DNA of 64,000 nt from Aquiflexum gelatinilyticum (lineage in GTDB: Bacteria; Bacteroidota; Bacteroidia; Cytophagales; Cyclobacteriaceae). The translations under genes were made by a program, and so were the position numbers. Shown in pieces: positions 52,040 through 61,906 of the stretch (positions within the stretch are counted from its first letter, which is position 1; each line of letters begins with the position of its first letter). The notes under the pieces were generated by a model. It did no database searches. It had not been told where the DNA came from and was given only the letters and a program-made list of their open reading frames with translations. The stretch lies in NCBI RefSeq assembly GCF_024741135.1, contig NZ_JANSUY010000005.1, forward strand, positions 1 to 64,000. Direction: 5' to 3'.

Positions 52040-53074
52040 ATGAGTTACAGCAAAAGAGATATTGATAGATTTTTTGACGGAAAACTTTCAAAGAAAGAGG
52101 CCAAGGATTTTTTGAACTGGCTGGACTCTCCTGCCGGTGAATCTACATACAATGCCATTATTGAGGATGCGTGGTCAGATGAATTAAAAAACACCGATGA
52201 AGCTCCCGAGAAAGCTGACCCACACATTTTTGTTTTTTCAAAGAAAGAAAATCAGTCAAAAAACATTTCTTCTTCGCCCGTTAAAAACTCAAAATATAAA
52301 TCAAAGACAATTTGGACTTTGACAGGATTAGCTGCCACTTTGGTTCTTCTCTTGTCAGCCAGCTATATTTTTTATTTTGATTCCCCATCTCATAAAACTG
52401 AAGAGCGGACTGCCTTCTTGGAGGTCAAAACAATAGAAAGATTTACTCCAAAAGGAAATAAGAAAATAATCACCCTTCCTGACGGTTCTACCGTGGTCCT
52501 AAATGCAGACAGCAAATTGACCTACGCAAGTGATTTTATCCAAAATAGAACCATCACCTTAGAAGGTGAGGGATTTTTTGATGTCGTCAGAGATGAGGAA
52601 CATCCATTTAAAGTGATCACTGATAACATCGCTACGACAGCTTTGGGAACCAGTTTCAACATCAGGGCATATGAAGGCAATCCAAATATCCAAATAAGCC
52701 TGGCCTCCGGCAAGGTCAAGGTAGAAAATAACATTGACCAAAACCTTCTTGAAATCACCCCCGGAGAGGCTGTTTATTACTCAGAGGACAGCAATACTTT
52801 TGAAAAACAAAATGTAAACCTTTCCCACGTATTGAGCTGGAAGGAAGGTATTCTCCAATTTGAAAAAACCCCCTTCAACTTGATCATCGAAGATTTGGAA
52901 AGATGGTACGGTGTAGAAATAAAAGTCACGGGAGACAAAAAATTACCTGAATACAAATGTTCCGGTACATTCAAGCCACATGAATACTTATCCAATGTCT
53001 TGAAAGTACTTAGCTATTCAGTGGAATTTGAATATAAAATTAGTGGAAATGAAGTAACTCTTGAATTCAATTAA
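52040..53074 (+). CDS. FecR-family anti-sigma factor (DUF4974)
   Basis: A 344-residue inner-membrane protein. The cytosolic N-terminal anti-sigma part is at about residues 1-90 (DIDRFFDGKLSKKEAKDFLNWL), a transmembrane helix at about 96-116, the FecR periplasmic domain at about 130-240 (GNKKIITLPDGSTVVLNADSKLTY, FFDVVRDEEHPFKVITDNI, ALGTSFNIRAYEG), and a DUF4974 domain at the end (about 255-344, LSWKEGILQFEKTPFNLIIEDLERWYGVEI). It should hold the sigma factor at 51318 until the STN domain of the SusC signals ligand uptake. ATG at 52040 chosen; the upstream TTG at 52013 is not needed. Confidence 0.92.
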   Translation: MSYSKRDIDRFFDGKLSKKEAKDFLNWLDSPAGESTYNAIIEDAWSDELKNTDEAPEKADPHIFVFSKKENQSKNISSSPVKNSKYKSKTIWTLTGLAATLVLLLSASYIFYFDSPSHKTEERTAFLEVKTIERFTPKGNKKIITLPDGSTVVLNADSKLTYASDFIQNRTITLEGEGFFDVVRDEEHPFKVITDNIATTALGTSFNIRAYEGNPNIQISLASGKVKVENNIDQNLLEITPGEAVYYSEDSNTFEKQNVNLSHVLSWKEGILQFEKTPFNLIIEDLERWYGVEIKVTGDKKLPEYKCSGTFKPHEYLSNVLKVLSYSVEFEYKISGNEVTLEFN

Positions 53075-53190
53075 ACAAGCCTATGAAACAAAAAAACAGA
53101 GAACACCATACAATTTTCCTTTAAAAATAAAGGAGATTGCTTCCGATCCAATCTGAATTGGATTTTAGGATAAATCAGAATGATAATTCA

Positions 53191-56100
53191 ATGATTGACA
53201 CTAACACAACCCAAAATATGTCACAATCACTACAAAAAACAACGATTATGGTCTTCAAGCGTGCTATTCTGAGTACGTTTCTCATGACCATAGCACTTAA
53301 TGCCGTCTTTGCCAACAGCAAATTGGACCAGATTAAAAGTATTGATGAAGTTTACATCAAACTTGATATCAGGAAAGGAAGTTTGGAAAACATCCTTAAC
53401 GCAATCGAAAGCAAAACAGATTACAGCTTTTTTTACACTGAAAAGAATTTAAAAAACAACTCCAACATTGAGCTATCCACTTCAAATGGTACTGTGGCTG
53501 ATGTTCTTACAGAGATTGCAAATAAAAAGCAACTTCACTTTAAGCAAGTCAACAATGTCATCAGTGTGAAATCTCTTTCGCCTGATATTTCTTCAAAGAA
53601 AATTGTTATTGAAATTGAAGATCGAGATGTGGAAATTTCAGGAACCATTACAAGTGAATCAGGAGAGACACTTCCGGGTGTAGCCATTTCAATATCCGGC
53701 ACCACTTTGGGAACGGTGTCTGATATCGATGGAAAGTACAAAATCTCCGTGCCTGAGGGTTCTACCCTTGTGTTTTCTTATATTGGATTTGCTACCCAAA
53801 GAATCGAAATCGGAAACCAATCCGTCATCGACGTAGTCTTGGCTCAAGAGGCCAGAGCACTTGAAGAAGTGGTCATTGCAGCTTTGGGCATCCAAAAGAC
53901 TTCAAGAAGTATTGGATATGCAGCTACAAATGTTGGTTCAGATGAAGTAACCATCAACAGAACGCCTAATTTCATGAATGCCTTGCAGGGAAAAATTGCA
54001 GGTGTGGCTATCTCTCCAATGGGAACCGGTCCGGGCGGAACAACCAAAATCAGGATCAGGGGTCAATCTTCCATTTCCGGTCAAAACAACCCACTCATAG
54101 TTGTTAACGGTATCCCAATTGACAATACCAACTTTGGTACTAATCCAGGAAATAGCGGTGCTGACAACTCCATAGGAGTAAGAGGTGGTGGTGTGACATC
54201 AGATGGTGGTGATGGTCTCAGCAGTATCAACCCCGACGATATCGAAAGCATGACCGTCCTAAAAGGTGCTGCAGCATCTGCACTTTATGGATCAAGAGCC
54301 AAAGATGGAGTCATCATGATCAACACCAAATCAAGAGGTGAATCAAAAGGAATAGGCGTGACTTATAACCTGAATTACACCAACGAAGCACCATTAGATT
54401 TTACGGATTATCAGTATGAATACGGTCAGGGTGAACAAGGTGTGAGGCCTACAACTCCAAACCCAACTTCGGGACAGTGGTCATTTGGTGAAAAATTCGC
54501 ACCCGGTATGACCCAAGTCTTATTTAATGGCGTGACTGTACCCTACGTTCCGCAAAGAGGAATCATCAATGACTTCTTCAGGAATGGACAGAATGTGACC
54601 AATTCCATTATGGTTTCTACCTCAAGCGATAAAGGTGGATTGAGCTTTTCTTTCTCCGACCTTAATAGTAAGGGTATTGTTCCAAACAACTCTTTCAACA
54701 GAAAGACAATTTATTTAGGATTTGGCTACCAACTTAGTAAAAGATTAAACTTCAAAGGAAATATCAATTACTCTGTTGAAGACAACAAAAACCCACCAAA
54801 CGTTGCCAACCAAGACAACTCTATTCCAACAGCCCTTTATAATATGGCCAACTCCATGCCATTAAGTGTGCTTGATGAAAATAAATTTGATGCTAATGGC
54901 AACGAGGCTGTTTATTCAAGATTTAGAAACAGAACAAATCCATACTTTACGCTTTCTCAGCAGTTTCAAAATATCAAAAGAGACAGGATCTTTGGAAACG
55001 TAGCAGTAAAATATGATCTCACTCCTTGGTTGTATATCCAAGGACGTATAGGTCAGGATTATTGGTCAAGAGATCAAGATTACAACAACTTCCCTACAGG
55101 TCAGGCTTCATTAGCCGCTGCACCTGCAGGATTTGTAAACGGACTTTATACACAGGAATCAAGGAGATTTAGAGAAGTCAATGCTGATTTCATATTGTCT
55201 GCTACCAAAGAATTTGGTGATTATGGCATCAATGCAAATATAGGTGGAAACCATATGTACAGGACTTCTGATGTCAACAGTGTTCAAGCCAGGGATTTTG
55301 TAGTGAGAGATCTTTATACCGTCCAAAACGGAAGGGTTAAAGATCCGATTTTTGACAGGTATGAAAGAGCTGTGAATTCATTATTTGCATTTGCAGAGTT
55401 TTCTTATAAAAAGTTTCTGTTTATCAATGGTACCATCAGAAACGACTGGTTCTCGACCCTTTCTCCTGAAAACAGAAGTATTCTTTATCCTTCTATTTCT
55501 ACCAGTTGGATTTTTACAGAAAATACAGGTACATCTGATTGGTTTAATTTTGGAAAGTTAAGAGTAGCATATGCTGAAGTTGGTTCTGATTCAGATGTGG
55601 GACCATATTCCAACGTATTGTTCTATGGTGTCAATGCTAACTTGTTTAATAACCAACCTGTCGGTGGTCCTCTAGGCGGAACTCTTCCGAACCCAAATTT
55701 GAAGCCAATGCGTGTAGCAGAAACTGAAATTGGATTAGAAACGAAGATGTTCCAGGGAAGGGTTTCTTTAGATCTTGCTGCTTACAGCAAAATCACAAGT
55801 GATCAGATAGTAAGTGCCCAGATTTCTGATGCATCTGGTTTTGTAAACACCTCTATCAATAGTGGCCAAAGTTCAAATAAAGGTATTGAAATGCTCTTGA
55901 CTGTTGTCCCTGTAGAAAATGAAAACTTTACTTGGGAAGCTTCCTTCAACGGTGCCTACAACAAGACCAAAGTATTGAGCTTATTGACTGACACTCCTGG
56001 TGAAAGAATCACTGTAGGTACCCACGTTTTCAATGGTGAACTGAGACAGATCGTAGGAGAAGAAATGGGACAGATAGCAGGATTCGGCTACAGAAGGGAC

Positions 56101-56700
56101 GAACAGGGAAGACAGATTTTCGGGGGTAATGGTTTGCCATTGAGAACCCTTGATCTTGTAAATTTTGGCAGTGCCCTCCCAAAATGGATTGGAGGTATCA
56201 ACAACTCCTTTAATTATAAAGGAGTATCGCTTTCATTCCTCATAGACTTTAGATTGGGTGGAAAAATGCTTTCAGGGACCAACTTCAACGCTGTAAGACA
56301 CGGTTTGCACAAAATGACCCTAGAAGGTCGTGAAGGCGGAGTCGTAGGAGATGGTGTCAACCTTGCAGGTGAAACAAACACTGTCGCTGCGCCGGTTCAG
56401 TCTTATTGGGAAATTGTAAGGTCTCAGGCATTGGTTGAACCAGTTATCTACAATTCTGGATTCTGGAAACTGAGACAAATCACAATGGGTTACGATTTTA
56501 CCAAATTCATCCCTAAAAACTTCCCGGTTAGCGCTGTCAGACTTAATCTTGTAGCCAACAACGTTTTCATGATCAAAAAGTGGGTGGATAACATTGACCC
56601 AGAATCATTTGGGTATACCTCAGATAACCTTGTCGGAATGGAATCTACAGGACTTCCTACTACAAGAGGTCTCGGCTTCAATCTTAATGTTAAATTTTAA
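53191..56700 (+). CDS. SusC/RagA TonB-dependent outer membrane receptor with STN domain
   Basis: A 1169-residue protein. After the signal peptide (about 20-42; VFANSK) comes an STN signalling domain (about 50-120; VYIKLDIRKGSLENILNAIESKTDYSFFY), a carboxypeptidase-like regulatory beta domain (about 145-225, ISGTITSESGETLPGVAI, GKYKISVPEGSTLVFSYIGF), the TonB plug (about 232-380, with TRSIGYA-like SRSIGYAATNV and DIESMTVLKGAAASALYGSRAKDGVI) and the 22-strand barrel. The STN domain marks a transducer that signals to FecR. The TonB box is in LEEVVIAALGIQ. Two ATGs are possible (53191 and 53218); the in-frame TTG at 53137 follows an AGGAG too closely. Substrate unknown, probably sugar-acid-containing. 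Confidence 0.93.
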   Translation: MIDTNTTQNMSQSLQKTTIMVFKRAILSTFLMTIALNAVFANSKLDQIKSIDEVYIKLDIRKGSLENILNAIESKTDYSFFYTEKNLKNNSNIELSTSNGTVADVLTEIANKKQLHFKQVNNVISVKSLSPDISSKKIVIEIEDRDVEISGTITSESGETLPGVAISISGTTLGTVSDIDGKYKISVPEGSTLVFSYIGFATQRIEIGNQSVIDVVLAQEARALEEVVIAALGIQKTSRSIGYAATNVGSDEVTINRTPNFMNALQGKIAGVAISPMGTGPGGTTKIRIRGQSSISGQNNPLIVVNGIPIDNTNFGTNPGNSGADNSIGVRGGGVTSDGGDGLSSINPDDIESMTVLKGAAASALYGSRAKDGVIMINTKSRGESKGIGVTYNLNYTNEAPLDFTDYQYEYGQGEQGVRPTTPNPTSGQWSFGEKFAPGMTQVLFNGVTVPYVPQRGIINDFFRNGQNVTNSIMVSTSSDKGGLSFSFSDLNSKGIVPNNSFNRKTIYLGFGYQLSKRLNFKGNINYSVEDNKNPPNVANQDNSIPTALYNMANSMPLSVLDENKFDANGNEAVYSRFRNRTNPYFTLSQQFQNIKRDRIFGNVAVKYDLTPWLYIQGRIGQDYWSRDQDYNNFPTGQASLAAAPAGFVNGLYTQESRRFREVNADFILSATKEFGDYGINANIGGNHMYRTSDVNSVQARDFVVRDLYTVQNGRVKDPIFDRYERAVNSLFAFAEFSYKKFLFINGTIRNDWFSTLSPENRSILYPSISTSWIFTENTGTSDWFNFGKLRVAYAEVGSDSDVGPYSNVLFYGVNANLFNNQPVGGPLGGTLPNPNLKPMRVAETEIGLETKMFQGRVSLDLAAYSKITSDQIVSAQISDASGFVNTSINSGQSSNKGIEMLLTVVPVENENFTWEASFNGAYNKTKVLSLLTDTPGERITVGTHVFNGELRQIVGEEMGQIAGFGYRRDEQGRQIFGGNGLPLRTLDLVNFGSALPKWIGGINNSFNYKGVSLSFLIDFRLGGKMLSGTNFNAVRHGLHKMTLEGREGGVVGDGVNLAGETNTVAAPVQSYWEIVRSQALVEPVIYNSGFWKLRQITMGYDFTKFIPKNFPVSAVRLNLVANNVFMIKKWVDNIDPESFGYTSDNLVGMESTGLPTTRGLGFNLNVKF

Positions 56701-56711
56701 TCAGAGCTACC

Positions 56712-58232
56712 ATGAAAAAGATATATAATTTTATCCTCCTTGTGCTGATGCTAGGCTACAGCACATCATGTGATCAAAACTTTGATGAGCTTAATACCAA
56801 CAAAGTTGCCGCTACTTCAATTGATCCTGCTTTTCAATTAAACAATGCTACAGTAAATGCTTCGCCAAATTCATTTGGAATGTTGGTTTACGAAATGGGT
56901 ATTGTTCAGCAAATCATTTCTCCTAACTCGGGGGTTTTGACAGGTGCTAATTTTAATCAGGACAACAGGGCTTCTACACAAGACAACTGGCAGAAGTATT
57001 ACAGGAACGTAATCAAAAACACAAAAGATATCATCTCAAGAATTGAGGATGATCCAACCAGAAGTAATCTTCTGCAGATGACAAGGATTATCCAGGCTTA
57101 TGGTTTTATGATTCTGACTGATTCTTATGGTTCTATTCCTTACACAGAAGCAGGTGTGGGATATAGCAATCAAGTCTTCTATCCCAAATATGATACACAG
57201 GAGTCTATTTATGCAGATCTTATCAAAGAATTGGAAGAGGCCTCTGCAGCACTTAATGCAAGTGGAAGAGTGGAAACTGCTGATATCCTTTATGCAGGAA
57301 ATATTGCCAAGTGGAAAAAATTCGGTTATTCCCTACTTCTTAGGGCAGGCATGAGATTGAGTAATGCAAATCCAACACTTGCACAACAGACTGTAGCCAA
57401 GGCCTTTGCGGGAGGAGTTATCCTTACAAACAATGATAATGCTGTCATTGTTCACGATGCAAACTATGTCAATCCTGCCGGAAATACTTTAAATGCCACA
57501 GAAGCAGCCAACTTCTATATGACAGAGCCTTTTGTGAATTTCCTTAAAAACAGCAATGATCCAAGATTAAGCGCCATAGCTGTAAGATATGTAGGTGCTA
57601 AATCAGGGTCAGAACAGCAGCCTGCTCGTCAAACCTATGATCCTGCCCTTCAAATCGGAATGCCTATGGGTAATGATAATGCAGGTGCCGTTCAGATAGC
57701 TGCTGATCTGGGATTGGCAAGTTTTTATGACTTCAGTCAAGTCGACAGGAGGAGGGTTGCAAAAATTACAGCTCCGGGATTTATGGTTACTGCATCTCAA
57801 ACCAACCTTTTGCTAGCTGAAGCAAGACAAAGAGGATGGATAACTTCTGGAACTGCAGCTGAATATTTTGAAGCAGGTGTTAGAGCGCATATGATTCAAA
57901 TGGCACTTCATGATCAAGCATCCACAATTCCTGCAGCGGATATTGATGCATACATTGCGGCCAATCCATTGGTTGACGCCACAGCACTCCAGCAGATCAA
58001 TTCTCAATATTGGATTTCCTCTTTGATGAATGGACCTGAAGCTTTTGCCAACTTCCGAAGAAGTGGTTTCCCTGTACTTACAGCAAATCCATTCCCAGGC
58101 AGAGAGGTATTGTTTATTAACAGATTGACATATCCTAACTCAGAGATTTCTGTAAACTCTGAAAATGTAGGCGCTGCCATCACAGCCCAAGGTGCTGATG
58201 ACCTTGAGACTAAGGTTTGGTGGGACAAATAA
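56712..58232 (+). CDS. SusD/RagB-like lipoprotein
   Basis: A 506-residue lipoprotein that caps the SusC channel on the cell surface and binds the ligand. Lipobox STSC (Cys20) follows a short leader. The family is SusD-like type 2: FDELNTNKVAATSIDPAFQLNNA, NWQKYYRNVIKNTKDIISRI, MTRIIQAYGFMILTDSYGSIPYTEAG (TPR-like core), FGYSLLLRAGMRLS and ISSLMNGPEAFANFRRSGFP. It begins 11 bases after SusC. A stable hairpin follows its stop. Confidence 0.92.
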   Translation: MKKIYNFILLVLMLGYSTSCDQNFDELNTNKVAATSIDPAFQLNNATVNASPNSFGMLVYEMGIVQQIISPNSGVLTGANFNQDNRASTQDNWQKYYRNVIKNTKDIISRIEDDPTRSNLLQMTRIIQAYGFMILTDSYGSIPYTEAGVGYSNQVFYPKYDTQESIYADLIKELEEASAALNASGRVETADILYAGNIAKWKKFGYSLLLRAGMRLSNANPTLAQQTVAKAFAGGVILTNNDNAVIVHDANYVNPAGNTLNATEAANFYMTEPFVNFLKNSNDPRLSAIAVRYVGAKSGSEQQPARQTYDPALQIGMPMGNDNAGAVQIAADLGLASFYDFSQVDRRRVAKITAPGFMVTASQTNLLLAEARQRGWITSGTAAEYFEAGVRAHMIQMALHDQASTIPAADIDAYIAANPLVDATALQQINSQYWISSLMNGPEAFANFRRSGFPVLTANPFPGREVLFINRLTYPNSEISVNSENVGAAITAQGADDLETKVWWDK

Positions 58233-58240
58233 ATTAGAAA

Positions 58241-58277
58241 TGAAGGTCCGGCGAATTCCGGGCCTTCATCTTCTCTT
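58241..58277 (+). terminator. hairpin after susD (terminator or mRNA-stability element)
   Basis: TGAAGGTCCGG (58241-58251) pairs with CCGGGCCTTCA (58258-58268), one T-G wobble, loop CGAATT, followed by TCTTCTCTT rather than a clean T run. It lies 42 bases before the RraA-like gene. It could partly end transcription or protect the susCD part of a longer mRNA. Confidence 0.6.
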
Positions 58278-58309
58278 CAATCAACAATTTCACAAATTAT
58301 CCAATCAAA

Positions 58310-59245
58310 ATGACTAGGAAAATAATCCCTGTTATGCTTTGCTGTTTTCTAATAATTGGAAGTATCAAAGCACAGCAAATTTCAAAAGAGGAGCTGATCT
58401 ACCTCACCAGAGAATGGAAAGGAGAAAGATTTGAGGATGGACGTCCAAAAGTTTCAGATGATCTATTAAAGCGCATGCGGCTTGTCACACATGATGAGGC
58501 TTGGGCGGTGATGAGAAACGCAGGTTACAAATATCAATATGCTGACGGTTGGCAAATAATCAACCCAGATAGCATACTTATAGGTAGGGCAGTTACTGCT
58601 ACATTCCTTCCAGGCCGTCCAGACATCCATAATGCAATAGATGACAGAGGAAAAAAAGAGGGTAAGCGGGGACAAAATTCATGGCCTGTTGATTTATTAG
58701 TTAAAGGTGATGTGTATGTGGCTGACCAGTTTGGGCTACATGTAGATGGACCAACTATTGGTGACAATGTAGGAAATGCCATTTATGCAAAAACAGGAAA
58801 TGGTATCGTTTATGACGGTGCCATCAGAGATGTTACCGGATTGAAAGAAATCGGTGGTTTTACCTCCTATTATACAAGCTACCACCCCTCCCACCATAAC
58901 CAGCAAGGTAATCTAAATACCATGCTTACAGGAATAAACCAACCTACAAGAATCCGTCAAGTAACAGTGATGGCAGGAGATGTAGTGTTAGGTAGGGACG
59001 GTGGAGTTTCATTTATACCTGCACATTTGGTTGAACAGGTAGTTGTTACTTCTGAAGTCGTCCGGCTGAGAGACATGTTTGGCCATGAAAGATTAAGAGC
59101 CGGTGTATATACTGCAGGTCAAATTGACACCCGTTGGTCAGATGACATTGAAAGAGATTTTTCTAAATGGCTCAATGAACATATAGATGAACTTCCTATT
59201 CCAAGAGAGCAAATCCAGGAAATCCTGAAGAAAAGAACATGGTAG
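58310..59245 (+). CDS. exported RraA-family (HMG aldolase-like) protein 1
   Basis: A 311-residue protein with a Sec signal peptide (core about residues 6-20, cleavage after IKA-Q). The body matches the RraA/4-hydroxy-4-methyl-2-oxoglutarate aldolase family: SWPVDLLVKGDVYVAD, the metal loop-like GDNVGNAIYAK (Asp152 where others have Glu), and YDGAIRD with Arg173-Asp174, the pair that binds the substrate carboxylate. This part keeps the usual D-G before the aldolase R-D. Cytosolic RraA enzymes cleave 2-keto acids to pyruvate; the export signal is unusual and implies a periplasmic reaction. First enzyme of the locus, 24 bases ahead of the first dehydratase. Confidence 0.85.
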   Translation: MTRKIIPVMLCCFLIIGSIKAQQISKEELIYLTREWKGERFEDGRPKVSDDLLKRMRLVTHDEAWAVMRNAGYKYQYADGWQIINPDSILIGRAVTATFLPGRPDIHNAIDDRGKKEGKRGQNSWPVDLLVKGDVYVADQFGLHVDGPTIGDNVGNAIYAKTGNGIVYDGAIRDVTGLKEIGGFTSYYTSYHPSHHNQQGNLNTMLTGINQPTRIRQVTVMAGDVVLGRDGGVSFIPAHLVEQVVVTSEVVRLRDMFGHERLRAGVYTAGQIDTRWSDDIERDFSKWLNEHIDELPIPREQIQEILKKRTW

Positions 59246-59269
59246 TCACTTCCATAAAAATCCAAGCCC

Positions 59270-60556
59270 ATGAAGACAGACAACAATAGGCGTTCATTTA
59301 TCCAAAAAAGTTTAATGGCTGGATTGGCCACTTCAGCTTTGATTCCAAGTTTTGGTTCTGAATTGATAGCAGCGGTAGACCGAGGACCAAAATATTCTAA
59401 TCCCTCCGACCTAAAAATCACAGGTGTCAAAACAGCTTTTATGAAAGGCCATGGCACACATATGTTTGTCAAATTGACCACCAATCAGGGGATTACAGGC
59501 TATGGCGAGGCGATGGATGCTGTGAGGGGTACTTATGGTGTAGCGACCGGAACTGAAGGTTGGGACAATATGACCCAGTTTTTGATTGGGCAAAACCCTT
59601 TGGACATCAATAAAATTGTAGAACAGATTTTAAGGAGAGGCCACTTTAGCGGGGCACAGGGCGGCATGTATGTGGCTGTTCTTACTGGAATTGAAATCGC
59701 TCTTTGGGACTTGGCGGGAAAGGCAATGAACCAACCTGTCTATCGGTTGATGGGCGGTAAGTTCCGGGATAAAATCCGCCTGTATTGTGACAGTGCCAGC
59801 AGCTCCGAAAGCCCGGAAGACATGGCCGCAGGAGCTATTGAAGTGAAAAATGCAGGATTTTCTGCCATAAAATTTGACTTGGATTGGGCGGGTGATCCCT
59901 CTAAACAGGATGAGTTTAACCGGACAGCTTCTAACGGGGAAATTGACAGGATGGTAAAACAGATTACTGCGGTGCGAGAAGCTATCGGTATGAACATGGA
60001 CCTTTGTCTCGACGCACACGGCAGATATGATTTGCCTTCTGGAATCCAAATTGCCAAGGAAATGGAGCAATTCAAACTCATGTTTTTAGAAGAACCTATT
60101 CCAGCCGAAAACCTTGACAGCCTCAGGGAAATCACAAGTCAGACCACTACCCCAATCTGTACTGGAGAAAACCAATATCTGGCACATGATTTCCGAAAAA
60201 TCCTTGAGAAAAAAGCAGCGGATATCATCATGCCTGACCTCCATAAATGTGGCGGAATCGGAGAAGGACAGCGGATCGCCAACTTGGCAAATCTATATTA
60301 TGTTCCTGTTGCACCCCATATGGTTGCCTCACCTTTTGGTGCTATGGCCGCTTGTCATTGTTGTGCTTCCATTTCCAATTTTCTTTGTTTAGAATGGCAT
60401 TGGTTCTCCAAATGGAAACAGTGGGATGAACTCATCTTAGAAGCACCATTGATCAAAGAAGGTTATATCCATCTAACTGAAAGACCTGGTGTGGGAGTCA
60501 CACCAAATGAAGAAGCGATAAGAAAATATGCTGTAGCTGATGCCCCTTTCTTTTAG
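59270..60556 (+). CDS. Tat-exported mandelate racemase/galactonate dehydratase-like enzyme 1
   Basis: A 428-residue enolase-superfamily protein. It starts with a twin-arginine signal (NRRSFIQKSLMAGLAT). The capping domain spans about 45-160 (SDLKITGVKTAFMKG, YGEAMDAVRG) and the barrel about 165-400. Metal ligands are Asp248, Glu274 and Glu300, seen in LCLDAHGRYD, MFLEEPIP and CTGEN; His250 in the DAHGR motif and His350 in APHM are the acid/base residues used by galactonate dehydratase-type members. Dehydration of an acid sugar to a 2-keto-3-deoxy product is the likely reaction. Tat export suggests it folds with its metal in the cytosol and works in the periplasm. Confidence 0.88.
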   Translation: MKTDNNRRSFIQKSLMAGLATSALIPSFGSELIAAVDRGPKYSNPSDLKITGVKTAFMKGHGTHMFVKLTTNQGITGYGEAMDAVRGTYGVATGTEGWDNMTQFLIGQNPLDINKIVEQILRRGHFSGAQGGMYVAVLTGIEIALWDLAGKAMNQPVYRLMGGKFRDKIRLYCDSASSSESPEDMAAGAIEVKNAGFSAIKFDLDWAGDPSKQDEFNRTASNGEIDRMVKQITAVREAIGMNMDLCLDAHGRYDLPSGIQIAKEMEQFKLMFLEEPIPAENLDSLREITSQTTTPICTGENQYLAHDFRKILEKKAADIIMPDLHKCGGIGEGQRIANLANLYYVPVAPHMVASPFGAMAACHCCASISNFLCLEWHWFSKWKQWDELILEAPLIKEGYIHLTERPGVGVTPNEEAIRKYAVADAPFF

Positions 60557-60604
60557 GAAAAAAGAAAACTAAAATGATTTCAAAATAAGAATTAAAGTAA
60601 CGAT

Positions 60605-61885
60605 ATGAAAAACAGTAAAGACAGTAGAAGATCATTTATCCAAAAAGGATTGGTGGCAGGTCTGACAGGTGGAGCACTATTATCAACATTTGGACAGGGA
60701 TTAAATGCCGCTGTGGATAGACAATCTCCCTTTTCCAACCCATCAGATCTGAAAATCACAGATGTAAAATGCGGCTATGTACGTGGGGCACTTTACGTTA
60801 AAATATATACCAACCAAGATGTATGGGGCTGCGGAGAAGCAGTGGATGCGATACATGGCACTTACCATTTGGTAAAAAGAATGGGCAACATGATAAAAGG
60901 CCAAAGCCCGCTCAATCCTAACCGGATTGCAGAGCAGTTGAGAAAGGGAGCATTTTTTGGGGGTGCCCAGTCGGGAGTTTTTGTGGCTGTTATGACAGCT
61001 ATAGAAACCGCACTTTGGGATTTGACAGGCAAAGTATTTGGCGTTCCGGTCTATCAGTTGTTGGGCGGTAAATTCAGAGATAAAATCAGAGTTTATTGTG
61101 ATACGGCGTTATATACTTCTACCAACCCTACCCCACAAGATTATGCCAAAGCGGCAAGAGGCGCTGTAGACAAGGGCTATAATGCAGTGAAGTTTGATGT
61201 CGATGATGCAAGAGATCCGAATAAATATGATCGGTTCAACTGGACCGCCAATCCTATGGAAATCGAAAGAATGTATAATGCAATCGCCGCAGTTCGTCAA
61301 GAAGTAGGTCCAAACATAGACATCTGTGTGGACATGCATGGAAGGTATGATGCAGTGACAGGATTGAAAATGGCCAAAATGTATGAAGATTTGAATCTTA
61401 TGTTTTTGGAAGAACCGATACCAGCTGATAATCCGGAAGTTTACAAATCGATTACCACTCAAACTTCAACTCCTATCTGTACAGGTGAAAACATCTATCT
61501 GGCATATGGATTTACAAGATTGCTCTCAGAATCAGCCATAGACATTATCATGCCGGATATTCAAAAAGCCGGTGGATTAGGTGAGGCCCAGAGGATCGCA
61601 AACCTTGCAAATCTATACTATGTGCCTTTTGCACCCCACATGGTGGCTTCTTTCCTTGGAGCAATGGCCAGCTGTCATGTCTGCGCCTCGGTGCCCAATT
61701 TCATGATCATGGAATGGCAAATCTACATGGATACCGATCAGCTTTGGAAAGATATTGTTACTTACGATGGTCCAAGAACAGAGAATGGTTTCATTACACT
61801 TTCTGAAAAACCTGGAATCGGTGTTGAAATCAACGAAGAAGGAATGAAAAAATATGCGGTAAAAGACATTCCGTTTTTTGAATAA
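60605..61885 (+). CDS. Tat-exported mandelate racemase/galactonate dehydratase-like enzyme 2
   Basis: A 426-residue paralogue of the preceding gene, 48 bases downstream, alignable along the whole length. It has a Tat signal (SRRSFIQKGLVAGLTGG), the capping domain with CGEAVDAIHGTYH, metal ligands Asp243, Glu269 and Glu295, and acid/base His245 (DMHGRYD) and His345 (APHM). The catalytic set matches enzyme 1, so both should be active; divergence is mostly in the capping domain (WGCGEAVD, ATTGTEGWDN-like segment missing), which sets substrate choice. A tandem duplication followed by specialisation is the simplest history. Confidence 0.88.
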   Translation: MKNSKDSRRSFIQKGLVAGLTGGALLSTFGQGLNAAVDRQSPFSNPSDLKITDVKCGYVRGALYVKIYTNQDVWGCGEAVDAIHGTYHLVKRMGNMIKGQSPLNPNRIAEQLRKGAFFGGAQSGVFVAVMTAIETALWDLTGKVFGVPVYQLLGGKFRDKIRVYCDTALYTSTNPTPQDYAKAARGAVDKGYNAVKFDVDDARDPNKYDRFNWTANPMEIERMYNAIAAVRQEVGPNIDICVDMHGRYDAVTGLKMAKMYEDLNLMFLEEPIPADNPEVYKSITTQTSTPICTGENIYLAYGFTRLLSESAIDIIMPDIQKAGGLGEAQRIANLANLYYVPFAPHMVASFLGAMASCHVCASVPNFMIMEWQIYMDTDQLWKDIVTYDGPRTENGFITLSEKPGIGVEINEEGMKKYAVKDIPFFE

Positions 61886-61906
61886 TAACCCATTAACCAA
61901 GTAACC

